The translations under genes were made by a program, and so were the position numbers. Under the pieces are notes generated by a model, which worked only from the letters and a program-made list of their open reading frames with translations, was not told the origin of the DNA and did not search any database. Source: Oscillospiraceae bacterium (GTDB taxonomy: Bacteria; Bacillota_A; Clostridia; Oscillospirales; JAAYXM01). Taken from it: a stretch of 17,691 bases of DNA. Below, piece after piece: positions 17,345 to 17,691 of this stretch; within the stretch, counting starts at the first letter, position 1, and each line of letters begins with the position of its first letter. The stretch covers positions 1 to 17,691 of the forward strand of contig JAFQVE010000350.1 in NCBI GenBank assembly GCA_017408185.1, read 5' to 3'.

Positions 17345-17588
17345 ATACTATCCCGGTATGTTAGTGAAGCTCCGGGTGCAGGGTCGCAACCCTGCTCGTT
17401 TTAAGGGGATTTTCAAGGGGAAAATCGAAATCCCCCTTGAATTCGGTTTGCTTCTTTGCCATCGATGCGTTAAGAAAATATGCCGGTGGCATATTTTTAG
17501 CAATCGACCGCAGCGGCTATGCCGCGAGGAACTCGGTTGGTTAAAGAAGGCCCGCCTGGCAGGGCAAGAATTTTGCGGTTTCCCGCAA
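17343..17588. repeat. Cluster of short hairpins after gyrA
   Basis: At least five further stems follow one another. They are ACATAC/GTATGT (17343-17361), GCAGGGT/ACCCTGC (17378-17395), AAGGGGATTT with AAATCCCCCTT (17403-17438), AAAATATGCC/GGCATATTTT (17475-17497) and TTGCGG/CCGCAA (17573-17588). The third contains an alternative inner stem GATTTTC/GAAAATC. No convincing gene covers this stretch. Confidence 0.6.
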
Positions 17589-17647
17589 GCGAAGAAATGA
17601 AAAAGAAATACATTTTAAATGTTTTTTGCAGACAGAGGTCTTTTACT

Positions 17648-17689
17648 ATGAAACATATAACAATTCACACCGACGGCAAGAACTGCTGA
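17648..17689 (+). pseudogene. 13-codon reading frame resembling an RNase HI start
   Basis: After an AGAGG motif, an ATG opens the peptide MKHITIHTDGKNC and a TGA follows at 17687-17689. The beginning ITIHTDG resembles the first strand and catalytic aspartate of RNase HI, where ACSGNPG or similar normally follows. Here the similarity stops at DG. It may be a truncated or frameshifted rnhA, or chance; only 2 bases of the window remain beyond it. Confidence 0.25.
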
Positions 17690-17691
17690 CG

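Noticed and set aside
17358..17600. 80-codon open frame after gyrA
   Set aside because: It runs through a series of hairpins, has no ribosome binding site and no protein-like pattern.

Overview
This window is the replication-origin neighbourhood of a low-to-moderate GC Gram-positive bacterium, most likely a member of the class Clostridia (Oscillospirales/Ruminococcaceae-like). The assignment rests on the gene order rpmH-rnpA-yidD-yidC-jag on one side of dnaA and dnaN-recF-remB-gyrB-gyrA on the other, on parS sites beside a noc/parA pair, on Gram-positive style ribosome binding sites, and on a GyrB sequence ([11 protein letters not shown] around residues 461-471) that I associate with that lineage from memory.

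Layout. Positions 1-1110 (minus strand) hold the start of parA and an upstream ParB-family gene whose DNA-recognition residues are of the Noc type. Two perfect 16-bp parS-like palindromes flank that gene. Positions 1161-5395 (plus strand) hold a MATE exporter, rsmG and a KtrB/KtrA potassium transporter pair. This block points toward the origin, opposite to the usual orientation of rsmG. A bidirectional terminator (5576-5613) separates it from the leftward jag-yidC-yidD-rnpA-rpmH operon (5624-8126). The rpmH-dnaA gap carries back-to-back promoters but no DnaA boxes. dnaA (8372-9679) is followed by a 311-bp gap with DnaA-box-like sites, a GC cluster, DnaA-trio-like triplets and a very AT-rich stretch, which together look like the unwinding site of oriC. 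Then come dnaN, recF, remB, gyrB and gyrA, all rightward. gyrB and gyrA are each preceded by an almost identical 42-bp leader element made of tandem heptamers. After gyrA there are about 530 bp without a convincing gene, filled with inverted repeats and ending in a 13-codon RNase-H-like reading frame.

How the genes work together. DnaA, DnaN, RecF and gyrase start, carry out and support chromosome replication from the site between dnaA and dnaN. ParA/ParB/Noc organise and partition the newly copied origin. L34, RnpA, YidC, YidD and Jag form the conserved ribosome, RNase P and membrane-insertion cluster. The K+ transporter, MATE exporter and RsmG are housekeeping or accessory genes. The absence of mnmE/mnmG between jag and rsmG, and the flipped rsmG block, suggest a local rearrangement. 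I see no tRNA, rRNA, CRISPR array, transposase or phage gene. Nothing here looks like a wholly new protein system; the least explained signals are non-coding: the heptamer leaders, the dyad-containing parA promoter beside parS, and the hairpin array after gyrA.
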